This document shows, one piece after another, positions 11,062-21,889 of a DNA stretch of 64,000 bases. The notes below the pieces were generated by a model. That model was not told the DNA's origin, searched no databases, and saw nothing but the letters and a program-made list of their open reading frames with translations. The translations under genes and the position numbers were made by a program. The stretch is from Symbiodinium sp. CCMP2592 (Eukaryota; Sar; Dinophyceae; Suessiales; Symbiodiniaceae). How positions within the stretch are numbered: the first letter of the stretch is position 1; every line of letters begins with the position of its first letter. Location: assembly GCA_905221615.1 (NCBI GenBank), contig CAJNDT010004680.1:542217-606216 (forward strand). Direction: 5' to 3'.

Positions 11062-12062
11062 TCTAAGTGCGTGCGTTCTTCCTTTGCCCATACCGTCCGA
11101 ACGCCAAACTTTGTCTAAGTCTAAGGCTACAAGCTTCAGGCTTAGGATTTGGGATGAAAGGCTTCCGGAAAACTGCGTTGCAGGCCTTGAGGGTGCAAGG
11201 CATGAGAGAAACGGTTGGGGGTTTAGTGGTTTTAGGGTTTAGCGTTTTAAGGGTTTCGGGTACCATCGTACTATAATTACGAGTCTTGAAGCAATGGCAT
11301 GAGGATCACCGGGAAAAAAGCATGATGATAGCGGTCAGACCGGTAAAGCTTAATAATGAACAGGCGGACACTGTCACTGTCCCTCATCCCAAGTTCAAGC
11401 TTCGGGATGAACTTCGTGGAAGCACGTTAATCCGTGAGCCCTAAACCCCAAATCCTACACCCTAAACCCCTAAACCCTGCCTCCGGCTCTAAGCTCTTGC
11501 TGAACAGGGATTGCAAACAGTACGCCTCGGACAGAACTTCAACTCAACTAAGCCAAAATGCCTGGAGCCGGGCCTGAAGAAAGTAGCTATGGCTCGAGGT
11601 GCTGAACCCACCTAAACCACCAACCCCACCAAACTAGCGAATGCACCTTCAACCATAATGCAATTGTGGAATATACCTTAAATCACAATTCCCTTCACAT
11701 AATACACCTCAACATATGGGAGATACCCTTAAACCAAGCTGTCGTCACTGCCGAAACTCTGCTCAAAGCTATCTGACCCTAAACCCTAAACCCTATGCTC
11801 AAAGCTCTGACCCGAGGCAAGAGCTCAAAGACCTTCGGAGGCCTGGGCAAAGCGGAGATCGCCTCGCAGGATTTGGGGATTCCCAGAAGGTTTGGTTAGG
11901 GTTTTTTTGATGTGTGATGACCTACGTCCACCTGCACAGATGCACACGGTGGAACTAAGCATTGTACTGATAGTCCTGAATCATGTAGTTCAAGGGTTTA
12001 GGGTTCCGGGTTTAGGGTTCAGGGTTTACGCGATTCAGGCAATCTAGGGCGGTTGAGGATTA
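11062..12062. other. Intergenic, scattered CCCTAAA words
   Basis: CCCTAAACC patches at about 11,437-11,478 and 11,776-11,795, and TTTAGGG at 11,994-12,028. No gene is recognised. Confidence 0.5.
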
Positions 12063-12190
12063 AGGGTGCAGGGATTTCCGATGTATACACACAAATATAT
12101 AAAAATAGATACATAAAAATACATGTGTATATATATATATATATGTATATATTTGTTTACATATGTTAACGCATGTATATACGTGAGACC
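12063..12190. repeat. AT-rich (TA)n and ATACAT microsatellite
   Basis: ATATAT runs and ACATGTGTATATA words. Peptides encoded here are low-complexity. Confidence 0.8.
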
Positions 12191-12294
12191 CCCAAGGAAC
12201 CCCAAATACAGAAATCTCCAAGCTAAGCACCCCCTCGCCAGGCCTCGTGCGCCAGGCTTCCATCGAGGCTCCTTGCAAGCATCTTCCCAAACCC

Positions 12295-12436
12295 TACTTG
12301 GAAGGGCCGGGTTTAGGGTTTAGGGTTTAGGGTTTAGGGTTAGGTTATAAGTAGAGTTATAAGCGCCCTAAGTGGAGATACCCCAACTATAACCCTACTT
12401 ATAGCCTACTTACTAAGTCCCCTGCCCCTCCAAGTA
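12295..12436. mobile_element. MITE family A with internal (TTTAGGG)4
   Basis: It begins TACTTGGAAGGGCCGGG and ends CCCCTGCCCCTCCAAGTA, like the copy at 22,022-22,145. The intact copy reads GGGGACTTAGTAAGTAGG next. Here that stretch is replaced by four perfect TTTAGGG units (12,312-12,339), after which the MITE resumes at TTAGGTTATAAG. Confidence 0.85.
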
Positions 12437-12515
12437 GGGTTTTGGGGCCCATTATACTATAGTTACAACAAGGAACCCCCCAAAAATAGTATAGGTAATT
12501 ATTTAGGCCCCTGTA
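12437..12515. mobile_element. MITE family B fragment
   Basis: TTTTGGGGCCCATTATACTATAG followed by TAGGTAATTATTTAGGCCCCT, the right end of family B. It directly abuts the family-A element. Confidence 0.5.
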
Positions 12516-12568
12516 GTACCCTGAACTAAGGAATAGGTTAGGGCCAAACACCCCTGAACTAAGGAATA

Positions 12569-12668
12569 CGGTTGATGATATAAATCCTGCATGACCCATA
12601 ATAAGGAATATACCATAATTCCCATGTATTCCTTATTGTGGGTAATGCAGGATTTAGATCATCAACCG
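12569..12668. mobile_element. MITE family G, 100 bp with a perfect 9-bp TSD
   Basis: Terminal inverted repeats CGGTTGATGATATAAATCCT and AGGATTTAGATCATCAACCG. TAAGGAATA flanks it exactly on both sides (12,560-12,568 and 12,669-12,677). A 9-bp duplication is typical of Mutator-like elements, although the TIR is short for that superfamily. The nearby sequence CCCTGAACTAAGGAATAGG at about 12,528 looks like a duplicated empty site. Confidence 0.88.
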
Positions 12669-12677
12669 TAAGGAATA

Positions 12678-12877
12678 GGTTTAGGGTTGCAGGTTTAGGG
12701 TTGTTCGGTTCAGGAAATGGTGGCAAGCTGCACTTCGCAGAATTTCATTAAAACCAGCACCTTTCGCGATCGTATTTCTAGGATGGAGAGTCAAGGCTCT
12801 AGAAGAACACAACTCGGCAAGACGTCTTCTTCGCTTGCATTCGCAGCGCAGTCTCTGATGCAGTTTGTCTAGCATTC
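12678..12877. other. Short unique spacer
   Basis: Two GGTTTAGGGTT words and otherwise unique DNA. No gene. Confidence 0.5.
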
Positions 12878-12958
12878 CTTACCTTTGGTTACTAGGGAAT
12901 GGAAGAATGGAGTCATAATTGTACCCCATTCCTCCATTCCCTGCTAACCAAAGGTAAG
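12878..12958. mobile_element. MITE family F, intact 81-bp copy
   Basis: CTTACCTTTGGTTACTAGGG and CCCTGCTAACCAAAGGTAAG are terminal inverted repeats. Inside, GAATGGAAGAATGG pairs with CCATTCCTCCATTC. It serves as the uninterrupted reference for the copy at 10,835. Confidence 0.85.
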
Positions 12959-13321
12959 TCACATGCGCCTGCAGATGAGCTCGCCTGATGTCCAAGCTGC
13001 TACCTCTGCCTCAGCTTCCCAAACATTCGCTCAGGGACGACTTGTTCAAAACGTTCGATGCTGCGGAGTTCGCAGGAAGGTTGGATTGAGGTATGGGATT
13101 TCGGGCTGTTCTTTTTTATGGGCTCTTTTCTAGCAGATTTCGGGTTTAGGGTTTGGGTTTTGATCCAAGCGAAGAAGAAAATGCTAAAAAAAATCCAGAT
13201 ACTCTGCTCAGGGATTCTAAGCGCATGGCAGGAAGGCCGCCCTCACAGGTGGCTGCTTTGATCACCTGTGCAGTTGCCCCAAGGAAAGAGACCGCTTAGT
13301 ACACCCCAGAGCCCTGTCCTA
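12959..13321. other. Intergenic, no gene recognised
   Basis: Unique DNA with one GGGTTTAGGGTTTGGG word at about 13,142. Confidence 0.45.
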
Positions 13322-13422
13322 CGGTTAATGATATAAATCCTGCATCACCCATAATCGGGAATATACCATAATTCCCATAGATTAGGGCCATTAAGGTAAT
13401 GCAGGATTTATACCATCAACCG
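13322..13422. mobile_element. MITE family G, second copy
   Basis: CGGTTAATGATATAAATCCTG and CAGGATTTATACCATCAACCG are inverted and the internal ACCCATAAT matches the copy at 12,569. Only a TA dinucleotide is shared by the flanks, so no clear target duplication survives. Confidence 0.8.
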
Positions 13423-13976
13423 TAATTCTCATTGCCCCTATACTAGGCTTAGAGTTTAGTTTCAACCCTAAACCACAAGCATCCCTTCTTGAGCCTCTGC
13501 TGTCCTCTAGGCTTCTTAAGGGCGATACATAGGGCTGAAGATCTAGGCCTGACTTCGGATCTTTGCGTTCCGAACATGCTTAGAGGATCCCGGAAGCATC
13601 GCAAGAAGCTCAAAAGCCACACGTCGAAACCTGAACTTGAAGCTGCCCTCACCGAACCTTGAAACCCCTTGCCCTCCCTGTAGCCTACAGGACATGGCCA
13701 AACTTCTCAAATGCAGCGACGCCTGCAGCATTTCACTTTGAGACTTTTCGGTGTCGGTTACTGTGATCTGGCTGCCCGGCTTTGACGGCGTTGGCAATTT
13801 GGGCTTCGACAGAGCCGTGAGGATCCATATGGCTCATGAGAGAGCAAGCCACCGAGAACCCCAGGCCACTTTAAGTGGTGGACGCCAGCCTTCGCACGCA
13901 AAGGAGAGCCACTGAGCACTCCAACCTCGCGGTCTATGCGGGGCTCCGTTGAAATCGACACCCCCAGAGGAACAGG
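13423..13976. other. Intergenic, no gene recognised
   Basis: No repeat or motif recognised. The small overlapping ORFs on the minus strand lack support. Confidence 0.4.
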
Positions 13977-14880
13977 AGACTCGTCGTCGTCGTCATCATA
14001 TTCATCATCATTTACATCATTGGCAGCACCGTCACCATCTTCACTAGCACCGAGACGACAACCACAATCTTCGTCTTCTTCTTCCTTAACATACCAGGTT
14101 TCAGCACAACCACCGAAGGATTATCCAAAAACTTGATACAAGGATCAACACAACAAAAAGACACACGGAGCAGCAGCAGCAGCAGAAGCCTTTGCGTAGA
14201 AACTACGCTGCTAACACGAAGAACAACAGCAACTGCATTCACTGATCGGTACCACTACAACCTTCAAATGTTTTAAACCAAATAGACAGCCGCACCCAAA
14301 ATCGTGGAATGCGCTGGCACCGGTGCAAGCCATGAGGATGAAAATGACAACGGCAATGATGCTTGGCGTTCTCAAACTGAAAATGAAGGACGATGACAGC
14401 AGTGATGATTGTGATATGATGATGACGACAATGATGACATCGACCAAGAAACCACCGACAATCCTGCTAGTCATGACACTGGCGGCGCTGACGTTGATGT
14501 TCATGCTGCTGCCGAAACCGCTGACGATCATGCTGCTGACAACGACAGCGAACGACCGCGACGAGTGTGAATGCGACGATGTCCGTACTCACAGCATGAT
14601 GTTGGCGATGATGACGGTCTGTGCTAGGATGGTGACCAAGCTGATGAAGATGATGAACCCGACAACAACGACAACGACGACGAAGATGACTGTGCCGATG
14701 GACATCGCGACTGCAATGGTGATGTTGATTGATGAGGAAGAGGGAGATCCTGACAAAGCCGGCTCAAGATCAATGGAGATGCTGAAGTAGACCACGATGG
14801 ATTACCATAAAACTGATCGCAGTAGTGTTGACTATGAAACCGAAACTTGTATAAACTTGTCATTGCAGTGAAACTATGAC
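13977..14880. repeat. Imperfect GAT/GAC/CAA trinucleotide-rich region
   Basis: About 900 bp dominated by GATGAT, GACGAC, CATCAT and CAGCAG words without long perfect runs. Frames in both directions give Met/Thr/Asp or Val/Ile/Ser low-complexity peptides. Confidence 0.7.
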
Positions 14881-15424
14881 TTTCAAGTGGCGGCAAGGCT
14901 TTGTAAGGACAGCAGTGACAGTGCTACAGTAACATAGCAGTGACACTATGTGTTCTGATCTGGGCAGCATCATGATAAAAGCTTTACGCGGAAGTGATTC
15001 TTGGAGTATGAAGACAGCTGGAAAACATGCCACAGTCGCCTGCACGAGTCGTGAGAACAACAATACTGCCAATACTGACACCGGTAGCACCGGATGTGAA
15101 ACGATAGGCTTCCAACAGGAGCCCACACAGCGCAATTCTCACACAGGGTTGGGTTCAAACAGTTCGGTTGCCTTCAAACCGTCCATACGTTGGGTTTTGG
15201 GGCTCCCAAATCATTATACCAAAGGAACTGCAGCACGATGAGGCTCTCGCCCGTTTGTCGCGTGCGAGCAGCTCGCTCGCAGAGTGCAGGGCTCCAGCCT
15301 CGGGACTTCAAAGGGTTTAGGGGCTACGAGGTTTGGGTTTAGTCTTCAGGTTTAGGGCGGAGGGTTCAGGGGTTTAGTTTCGGGGTCTTTTACAGTTTGG
15401 GGCTGACGGTTCGAGACGGTAGAG
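14881..15424. other. Intergenic, no gene recognised
   Basis: No recognised feature apart from decayed GGTTTAGGG words at 15,310-15,390. Confidence 0.4.
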
Positions 15425-15560
15425 TGTGGAAGGCTCTAAGTTACAGTACCATAATTGGGATCTAGAGTAAATGACATGGGTTTAGGGTTTAGTGGTTCCC
15501 TTGCTATGGTAACTTAGATTAAATCCTTTAACAAGAACCCAGTTGTTAGTTGTTGCTAGC
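15425..15560. mobile_element. MITE family H, TTTAGGG word inside
   Basis: GGCTCTAAGTTACAGTACCATAA opposes TTGCTATGGTAACTTAGATTAAA, followed by CCTTTAACAAGAACCCAGTTG. The last part recurs at 21,690-21,750. The centre holds GGGTTTAGGGTTTAG, and the left arm is degraded. Confidence 0.5.
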
Positions 15561-16575
15561 GTCTCAGGGACCGACTGAGCAAGGTCCCCATAAGCCTCCG
15601 TCGCCATGGACGCGAAGTGCACCGACCTCAGTCGAAGGGTGCTAGGAGGATTCGGGTTTAGCAACCCTACAAAGAGATCAAGTAGACGTGCCTCCCTGCC
15701 ATTCTCTACCAATGACTCCGCCTCAAAAAACACAATCTATTTGGGAAACGAAGAAAATCTAACGTCAAAACCTGCCAAAGCAAATAAAGACATGTTGAAG
15801 AATACCGACGTGTCTCGGCTGACCTGTCTCCTAAGATTTCAGCGAATCCTCAATCATGCACACTAATACGAAATTTAAGCGCACTGGATGGGGCAAAACG
15901 GCCAGACCACACAAACCCTAAACCCCTAAACCCCTACATCCCTAAACCCTGAGCCGTGATAGCATCCCCAAAACAAAGCAGCGGCCATAACAGCCCAAGA
16001 TGCGGACAGACGATGCTCCACAGAGTCTGTCAACCCCAAGCGCTGAACGCAACAAGGCTCTACGCCAGCCGGGTTTAGGGTTTAGGGGTTTAGGAGCTTT
16101 AGGGTTCTAGGGTTCAGGAATTAAGGTTTAGGGTGTAGGGTTGAGGGCTTTTGTATTATTTGGACTGTATGTAGTACAAGTATGTCATAAGTCATATGTC
16201 ATATACTCTCATCTACTGTGATGATACTTATCGTGGAACATCCCCCACAACCCTCATGAAACTCTCAACTTAAGGCCCCTACATTGGACCCCCTACTTAG
16301 AATGCTGCCAGACTCCATATCCTCCCTATTGAAACCCTATCAACACCAAATAAAACCCTACTAGATCTCTATCAAAACCCCGTTCAAACCCTACTTAATC
16401 CCTATCAGGCCATTATGGCTTGCTTCAAACCCTAAACCCTCAATCCTAAACCCTAAATCGAAGTATCTCTCAGTCAGGTCCGAAGGACATCGAAGAGAAC
16501 GCAGCGGTAGAGCCTGGCGACCTCACGGAGAAGCTCGGAGAGACCCGCAAGATGCCCCCTTCAACTAAGCGAGGG
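15561..16575. other. Intergenic with telomere-like patches
   Basis: CCCTAAACCCCTAAACCCC at about 15,915-15,950 and TTTAGGG words at 16,073-16,150, in opposite orientations. No gene is recognised. Confidence 0.5.
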
Positions 16576-16675
16576 CTCAATATCCCTTAATTAAGGAGTA
16601 TACCTTAAATCATATTTGGGAAGTTGCTATATTTAAGGTATATTCTTTAAGTAAGGGGGTATTGGAGTCTCTGGG
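16576..16675. mobile_element. MITE family D copy
   Basis: CAATATCCCTTAATTAAGGAG and AAGTAAGGGGGTATTGGAG are inverted, with ACCTTAAATCAT and TTTAAGGTATATTC inside and the terminal AGTCTCTGGG on the right only. Confidence 0.7.
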
Positions 16676-17680
16676 TTAGGCTTAGAGCTTTAGCTTGGAG
16701 TTTGGGTGTTCCTTTAAGGGATCTATAAGCGCTACAAAAAGAGTAGGATAGGGGTTTAGGATTGAGGCTTTCAGGCTTTAGGGCTTTAGGGGGTTGAGGG
16801 TTTAAAGGCTTAGGGCTTAGGGGCCAGGACCTAGGATAATTGAAGGCGTGCTGATTTAGGAGGGTATACGGTATAAGGTACAGGACTTTGGACATTGAAG
16901 AATTTAAGATGCTATGGGCATGTATTACATGTATCAAAAGTGTTCTTGGGCTATTGCAATTTGCAGCCTTGCTCTCCAAGGGGTCGGGTCCAGCTTCAGT
17001 TTGAAGATAGCCCTAATCCTTAAACCCTGTATGCGACAGTCGTCGAACGGTGCAAATCCATACACTGACGGAGCAGCACAGAGGACGTTGTAAACCTTTC
17101 CATTCGGAAAAACCGAATACGAAGTGTGCGGTCTCAAGGTACCGAATCGGAGCATGCAATATCAGGACCTCGGTGAAACCGGAAATATTCTGCGCTTTCA
17201 CACTACCTGGTACGTTGATTCCGGTGCACTGGGAGCAGAACGTCCTTTAAACCGGCCACGAAGCGTGGAAATGCCGCCATTGCCGCTCATCGAATCCACG
17301 ACGACGATGCTATACTGAAGTTGTGCAGCAGCTGGAACTCAGGAGATTACATCCTAAACCCTACCCAACGGTCATCCCGGAGCAGCTAGCTGGCGACATG
17401 ACCTCAATGCTCCAGCATCAACATACGGAATGCATCGAAACAAGGCTCGCAACACCACCATCAAGTATGTGTCTTGCAACATCTCTGCACTCACATGCTT
17501 CTTGTTGATGGCACTGGCTACCCGGACATCTCGTCATTGGAGCCAGTGGCTCAAGCCAAATCAAGGCTTCCGGCATGGAACGCTGCAATGCTCGATTCTG
17601 TTCAATTAGGCGAGTGCTTCCTGGTAAACACTCTTAGATGTTGACACAGGTGCGTCTTTTCCTTGCTTTTTTTGAGCGGG
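16676..17680. other. Intergenic, no gene recognised
   Basis: Decayed telomere-like DNA to about 16,830, then unique sequence. Confidence 0.4.
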
Positions 17681-18064
17681 CTTGCGCTTGCGAAGTGTAC
17701 CGGGGCCACTAGAGGGATCCAATCCTCGCTCCCCTTCTGGCACCAGTAGGTCATGTTCCATCGCATCCACGAGGGTCAGTCAGACGTCTCTTTTATGCCT
17801 TAGCTCAAGAGATGCATTCATGCAAGATGACTTCAGTTCTTGTAAGAACTGGACATTGCAAACCAGGATGCATGCAGAGTTCTTGCAGGCCAGGGAAAGG
17901 AACGGGTCGCAGTCGAAGTCGTTCTCGCAGTTGTTTCCGGGCCCCTGGAAGACCACAACCCCCATGTCGACGTGGCTCAGCGCGCAGATCCCCTTCTTCT
18001 TCTTAGCAGCACGGTGCATTGCAAGCATGTCGTGCTCTTGCAGGGCATTCCTCTAGCTCTTCCA

Positions 18065-18210
18065 GCATGTGAATGCAACCCCAAACCCTCAAGCCAAGCC
18101 TAAATCCCTAAACCCCGAAGGAAGAACCCTAAACCCCTAAACCCCGAACCTTAAAGCCTAAACGCCTAAACCGCCAAACCCTGAACCTTAAAACCTAAAC
18201 TCCTAAACCT
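18065..18210 (-). repeat. CCCTAAA-type patch (telomeric C-strand on +)
   Basis: CCCTAAACCCC and CCTAAACGCCTAAACC words in several copies. A second patch in the opposite orientation lies at 18,301-18,370. Confidence 0.7.
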
Positions 18211-18518
18211 GCCAAGCTGCATCCCAGTCCCGAGTTGCCATGTCGAACTGCCGCAAAGCGGGAGACCTCTCTCCAAAAAGAGGAACAAGCTCGGAGTTCA
18301 GAGGGTGTAGGGTTTAGTTCAGGCTTTAGGGGCTCAGAGGGTTTAGGGTTGAGGGGTTCAGAGGGTTTAGCTTATGGGCTAGATTCTGAGACTCGGGATC
18401 TAGCGGCTAGATCTCGAGTCTCAGTCTTAATGAGAACATGAGTGCCCAACCCTAGTACGAGAGCTTGAAACTCCCCCGAAAGCTGACTGAGGAGTAAAGA
18501 GCGCAGGTTAATTCTTAT

Positions 18519-18611
18519 CAGACCATAAGTCCCCTAATAGGAATTATAGTCAAAGTTACCCTAGTTATAACTCCATTTATAAGTTTATAACTACCCATGA
18601 ACCTCCAAGTA
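18519..18611. mobile_element. MITE family A, left end missing
   Basis: Right end CTACCCATGAACCTCCAAGTA with interior CATAAGTCCCCTAATAGG and GTTATAACTCC. No matching left terminus is visible. Confidence 0.55.
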
Positions 18612-18776
18612 GGGCTTTGGGTTTCTAGGGGTCAGGGCCATGCTGAATGTCAGCATAGTGGCGAACCTTTCGATTCCTCTGTGATCATGTCTCGGAAAAG
18701 GCATCGGAGCCCTTTGACGCTGGAGCAGCAATCTCCATCGCCTTCGCAAGAAAATCCTGCCATGTCTTAAAGCAAA

Positions 18777-18863
18777 AGCCAGAAAGTTGGAATATGATTA
18801 TCCTAAACCCTTTATGGTAAATTATAAGGTATCCTACCCTGAAACCATTTTCCAACTTTCTGG
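18777..18863. mobile_element. MITE family E, second copy
   Basis: AGCCAGAAAGTTGGAA and TTTTCCAACTTTCTGG inverted ends. The interior includes CCTAAACCCTTTATGG. It lies inside the Cys-rich gene remnant. Confidence 0.7.
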
Positions 18864-19209
18864 AGTTCCCTTGACACCGAAATGCAGCAGCCGTGCAGCA
18901 GCCGTCTGGGTTCATGCACGCTGCACCACAGTCCTTCGCGTCTGCACTGAGTGCTCTGCTTCGGCATCTCCGCAGAGAGGCTGCTGTCGCGGATGGCAAG
19001 CACAGCTGGAAACCAGAAGCAGAAGGCCTCACAGCTGTGGCAAGCAACCAAACTGCAACTAATTGGACGCTTAATATTAATACTAGTATTAAAATATTCA
19101 TGGCAATACTAATCAATAGTAACTGCGTAGTTTAGAATAATTTCATTACCCAATTCAGTGGCAGGTCGGGTCGGTTCGGGTCGCCAATTTCGCGACATCG
19201 GGTCAGGTC

Positions 19210-19280
19210 GCTAAATGATGTAGTTTAGGGTTTGGGGGTTTAGGGTTTAGGGGTTTAGGGTTTAGGGTTTAGGGAAATCC
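19210..19280 (+). repeat. TTTAGGG / TTTAGGGG patch
   Basis: Seven to eight near-perfect units. A short GGTCGGGTCGGTTCGGGTC repeat lies just upstream (19,162-19,182). Confidence 0.8.
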
Positions 19281-19359
19281 AGCTAGCACGATCTGACTCT
19301 ACTTCATTGCACTATGCTCTTCTTGTTCCTTGAGCTCGTCACTGAGGCATGGAAGAGCA

Positions 19360-20340
19360 GTCCACGAAACCCAACCTACTTTATTGAAACACGCTCGTTT
19401 TGGGCGGCTTGAAACCCTGAGGCAGGGGGCTGGGGTGGGTTAGGGTTTAGGGTTTAGGGTTTAGGGTTGGGGGGTGTGGGTGATGAAAACCAAACCGTTT
19501 CATTGAAATAGACTGGTTTGGAAGGGTTTTGAGCCCGTGCATGAGGCGGTGAGGTGGGCAATCATGAAAACCAACCTATTTCATTGAAATTAGCCCCGTC
19601 CCCCCTAAATGAGGCAAGGGGCTGACATGGGGGTGTGGGTGAGGTGGAAAAAAGTGAATCCGACCTTGTTCATGAAATGAGCTCGTTTTGGTGGTTTTAC
19701 AAACCATGACAACCAAGCGCTTTCATTGAAATAGGCTTGTTTGGAGGGGTTGTTGTGGGGGTATGGGTGAGGTGGAAACCTATGAAAACCAAGCTGCTTT
19801 ATTGAAATAGGCTCGTGTTGGTGGTTTTGAAACCATGAGAACCAACCTATTTCCTTGAAATAAGCTCCTTGTGGGGTTTTGAAACTCTGAATGGGGCAGG
19901 GGGCTGGGGCGGGGGTGTGGGTGAGGTAGAAAACTATCAAAACCAACGGGGTTGTGAGCCCGTGAATGAGGCAGGGGGCTAGGGTGAGGTGTAAAGTGGG
20001 AAACCATGACAACCAACCTATTTCGTTGAAACAGGCTCGTTTGGAGGGGTCGTGAGCGGGGTAGGGGAAACCTTGAAAACCAAATTAAAATGGGCTCGTG
20101 CAGGGGTGGGCGAAACCATGAACAAAAACCTATTTCATTGAAGCAGGCTGGTTTTTTGAGCCCGTGAGTGGGGCAGGCGGGGGCGGGGTGGCTGAACAGA
20201 AACCGGTTGCATTGAAGCTCGGTCCGGGCTTTTGGCATGTTGGGCTGACTGACTAATGTTGTTGAAACAAGCTCGTTTCAATAAGACGAAAGAGCAAGCA
20301 ACGGACCTCGTTCATTGAAACAGGCTCGTTCTTGGGTTGT
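19360..20340. repeat. Minisatellite of about 60-120-bp units
   Basis: At least ten diverged units share ACCAACCTATTTCATTGAAA, TAGGCTCGTTTGG, GGGTTTTGAGCCCGTGAATG and GAGGCAGGGGGCTGGGGTGG. Open frames on the minus strand (His/Pro/Phe-rich) follow the unit and are not accepted as genes. A TTTAGGG patch sits inside at 19,441-19,470. Confidence 0.8.
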
Positions 20341-20840
20341 GTAGCTGTCATCTGGCCAACTGCTGCTTCTCCAGATACATGTGATGGAATATTCCGTGAC
20401 CTTTCTTCCTAACTTTAGAACCGTATTTCTGACACCGGCACAACATAGCTAATTCCAGCATTTTCGGTTGACCTCACGTGACCTCGCTATAAGTCTGGCA
20501 AATAGAAATACTAATACTAATAATATTGCAAATCGGACAGTCCGATGACAGCGCTAATCCCACACAGCGGGCCTTCATGTAGGAAAAGAGCCGTTGGCAG
20601 AGGTACGGAGGGACTGACGATGCTACACCGCTTGAGATATGGCCGCAGAAGCTCTAGCAAGATCGTGGCTCAGAAGAAGGGCGCTTTGGACCAATTTTTC
20701 ACGAAAACTCAGCTGCAGGCGCCCCAGCATCACCCCCCACTTCCGCCCCATCACAATGCCCAAGGCCCTCGCCCTGCCCCACCCTTCGCCCAGCGGTTGA
20801 GCACTCAGGAGCACTCTGCTCGCAGCACAAGATATTCTTC
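20341..20840. other. Intergenic with a fragment of the Cys-rich locus
   Basis: 20,573-20,640 (CCTTCATGTAGGAAAAGAGC...) closely matches 23,082-23,145 at the edge of the second Cys-rich gene copy. Nothing else is recognised. Confidence 0.5.
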
Positions 20841-20871
20841 ATGTGTGTGTGTGTGTGTGTGTGTGTGTACA

Positions 20872-20913
<42 letters not shown>

Positions 20914-20925
20914 TATATATAGCGA
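20841..20925. repeat. (TG)n-(TA)n microsatellite
   Basis: A GT run at 20,840-20,868 is followed by ACATATATGTG and a TA run to about 20,909. Confidence 0.95.
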
Positions 20926-21042
20926 TATGTGCGGCTCCAATGCCTCTGTCGAAGAGGTCGAAGAGAGAATGTGGCGTGGAGGCGACGCGAGGGAAAGGAC
21001 GCGGGAGATCTCTGGAATTGCGGACTCGAGGCTGTCAGAGGG

Positions 21043-21160
21043 CTTGTAGGGTTTAGGGTTTAGGGTTCAGGGGTTTCAGGGTTTAGGGTCTGGGGTTTAG
21101 GGTTTAGGCGTTCAGGGTTTAAGGGTTTTTTTTAAGTTTAAGGGTTTAGGGTTTAGGGAC
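21043..21160 (+). repeat. TTTAGGG patch
   Basis: TTTAGGG, TTCAGGG and GTCTGGGG units, with a poly-T interruption at about 21,126. Confidence 0.8.
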
Positions 21161-21202
21161 AGAGGGGATTGGGACCGAGACAACTCCGGCGAGATGTGAC
21201 TG

Positions 21203-21312
21203 CTTGGAGGTTCATGGGTAGTTATAAGTAGAGTGAGAAATCCCCTAATATGGGGTATAAGTATTAGTTACCCTACTTCTAACCCCCACGTAGAACTACC
21301 CATGAACCCGAA
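21203..21312. mobile_element. MITE family A copy
   Basis: CTTGGAGGTTCATGGGTAGTT and AACTACCCATGAACCCGAAG are inverted, around GTTATAAGTAGAG and CCCCTAATATGGGG. Confidence 0.75.
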
Positions 21313-21425
21313 GGTGGGAGCCCAATTGATTCCAGTTTCCCAGCGCCTGTGAATCCACATGTGCTCCGTTTGTCTTGCGTGAACATCCAGTCTGACCTGT
21401 ATCCCAGTACATACACTTGCATCTG

Positions 21426-21539
21426 TACTTGGAGGTTCATGGGTAGTTATAAGTAGGGTTCTAAGTAGGGTAACTATGCTTATAACCCTTGTAGAGGACG
21501 TATAACCCCACTTATAAAGGCCCACGAACCTCCAAGTAG
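21426..21539. mobile_element. MITE family A copy
   Basis: TACTTGGAGGTTCATGGG on the left and CCCACGAACCTCCAAGTA on the right, with TTATAAGTAGGG and CCCCACTTATAA inside. It lies only about 110 bp from the previous copy and in a divergent sub-family. Confidence 0.8.
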
Positions 21540-21639
21540 TGTGATCGGTGCATCTCCTGGATTAGGCCTACTTGGTCACAAGTCTGAGGTAGCATTCCAA
21601 TCATTCTGCAGGTATCATCAACTGGGTTGAAGTTAAGGA

Positions 21640-21752
21640 GTTAAGTTTAAGTTGCCAGAATACGAATTTATAGCAAATCATATGGTTTCTTGCTTATGGT
21701 AACTTAAATGAAATTCCTGAACAAGAACGCAGCAGTTGATGCATCAATCGAT
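21640..21752. mobile_element. MITE family H copy
   Basis: AGTTAAGTTTAAGTTGCCAGAA opposes TTATGGTAACTTAAATGAAAT. The right flank CCTGAACAAGAACGCAGCAGTTG parallels the copy at 15,425. Confidence 0.55.
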
Positions 21753-21889
21753 TCCTTCACCCAGATTTCGGTACCTTTGCGGTCGACAGAAGCAACAGAG
21801 AGCTGGAACCCGGGCCCCCATTCATTAGGGGTTCAGGGGTTTAAGGTTTAGGGTTTAGGGCTTACGTTGCGCTGGAAACACGTGTGACG

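Larger units (their letters stand above)
17680..19062 (-). pseudogene. Cys-rich secreted-type protein remnant, copy 1
   Basis: On the minus strand, 18,028-17,880 encodes a Cys-rich segment (GICALSH...GNNCENDFDCDP...CKNSAC). A segment at about 19,060-18,890 encodes a hydrophobic Ser/Phe-rich stretch (EAFCFWFPAVLAIRDS) and a Cys-rich piece. The same pieces appear at 21.9-23.15 kb in the same order, which argues for one ancestral gene. Reading frames are broken and two MITEs lie inside (18,519-18,611 and 18,777-18,863). I do not recognise the family. The ENxFDCDP...CKNxAC pattern suggests a disulfide-stabilised secreted domain, but this is inference. Introns instead of decay cannot be excluded. 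Confidence 0.45.

Noticed and set aside
14012..14896. Several 70-155-codon ORFs rich in Met/Thr or Val/Ile/Ser
   Set aside because: They are generated by GAT/GAC/CAT trinucleotide bias in overlapping frames on both strands.
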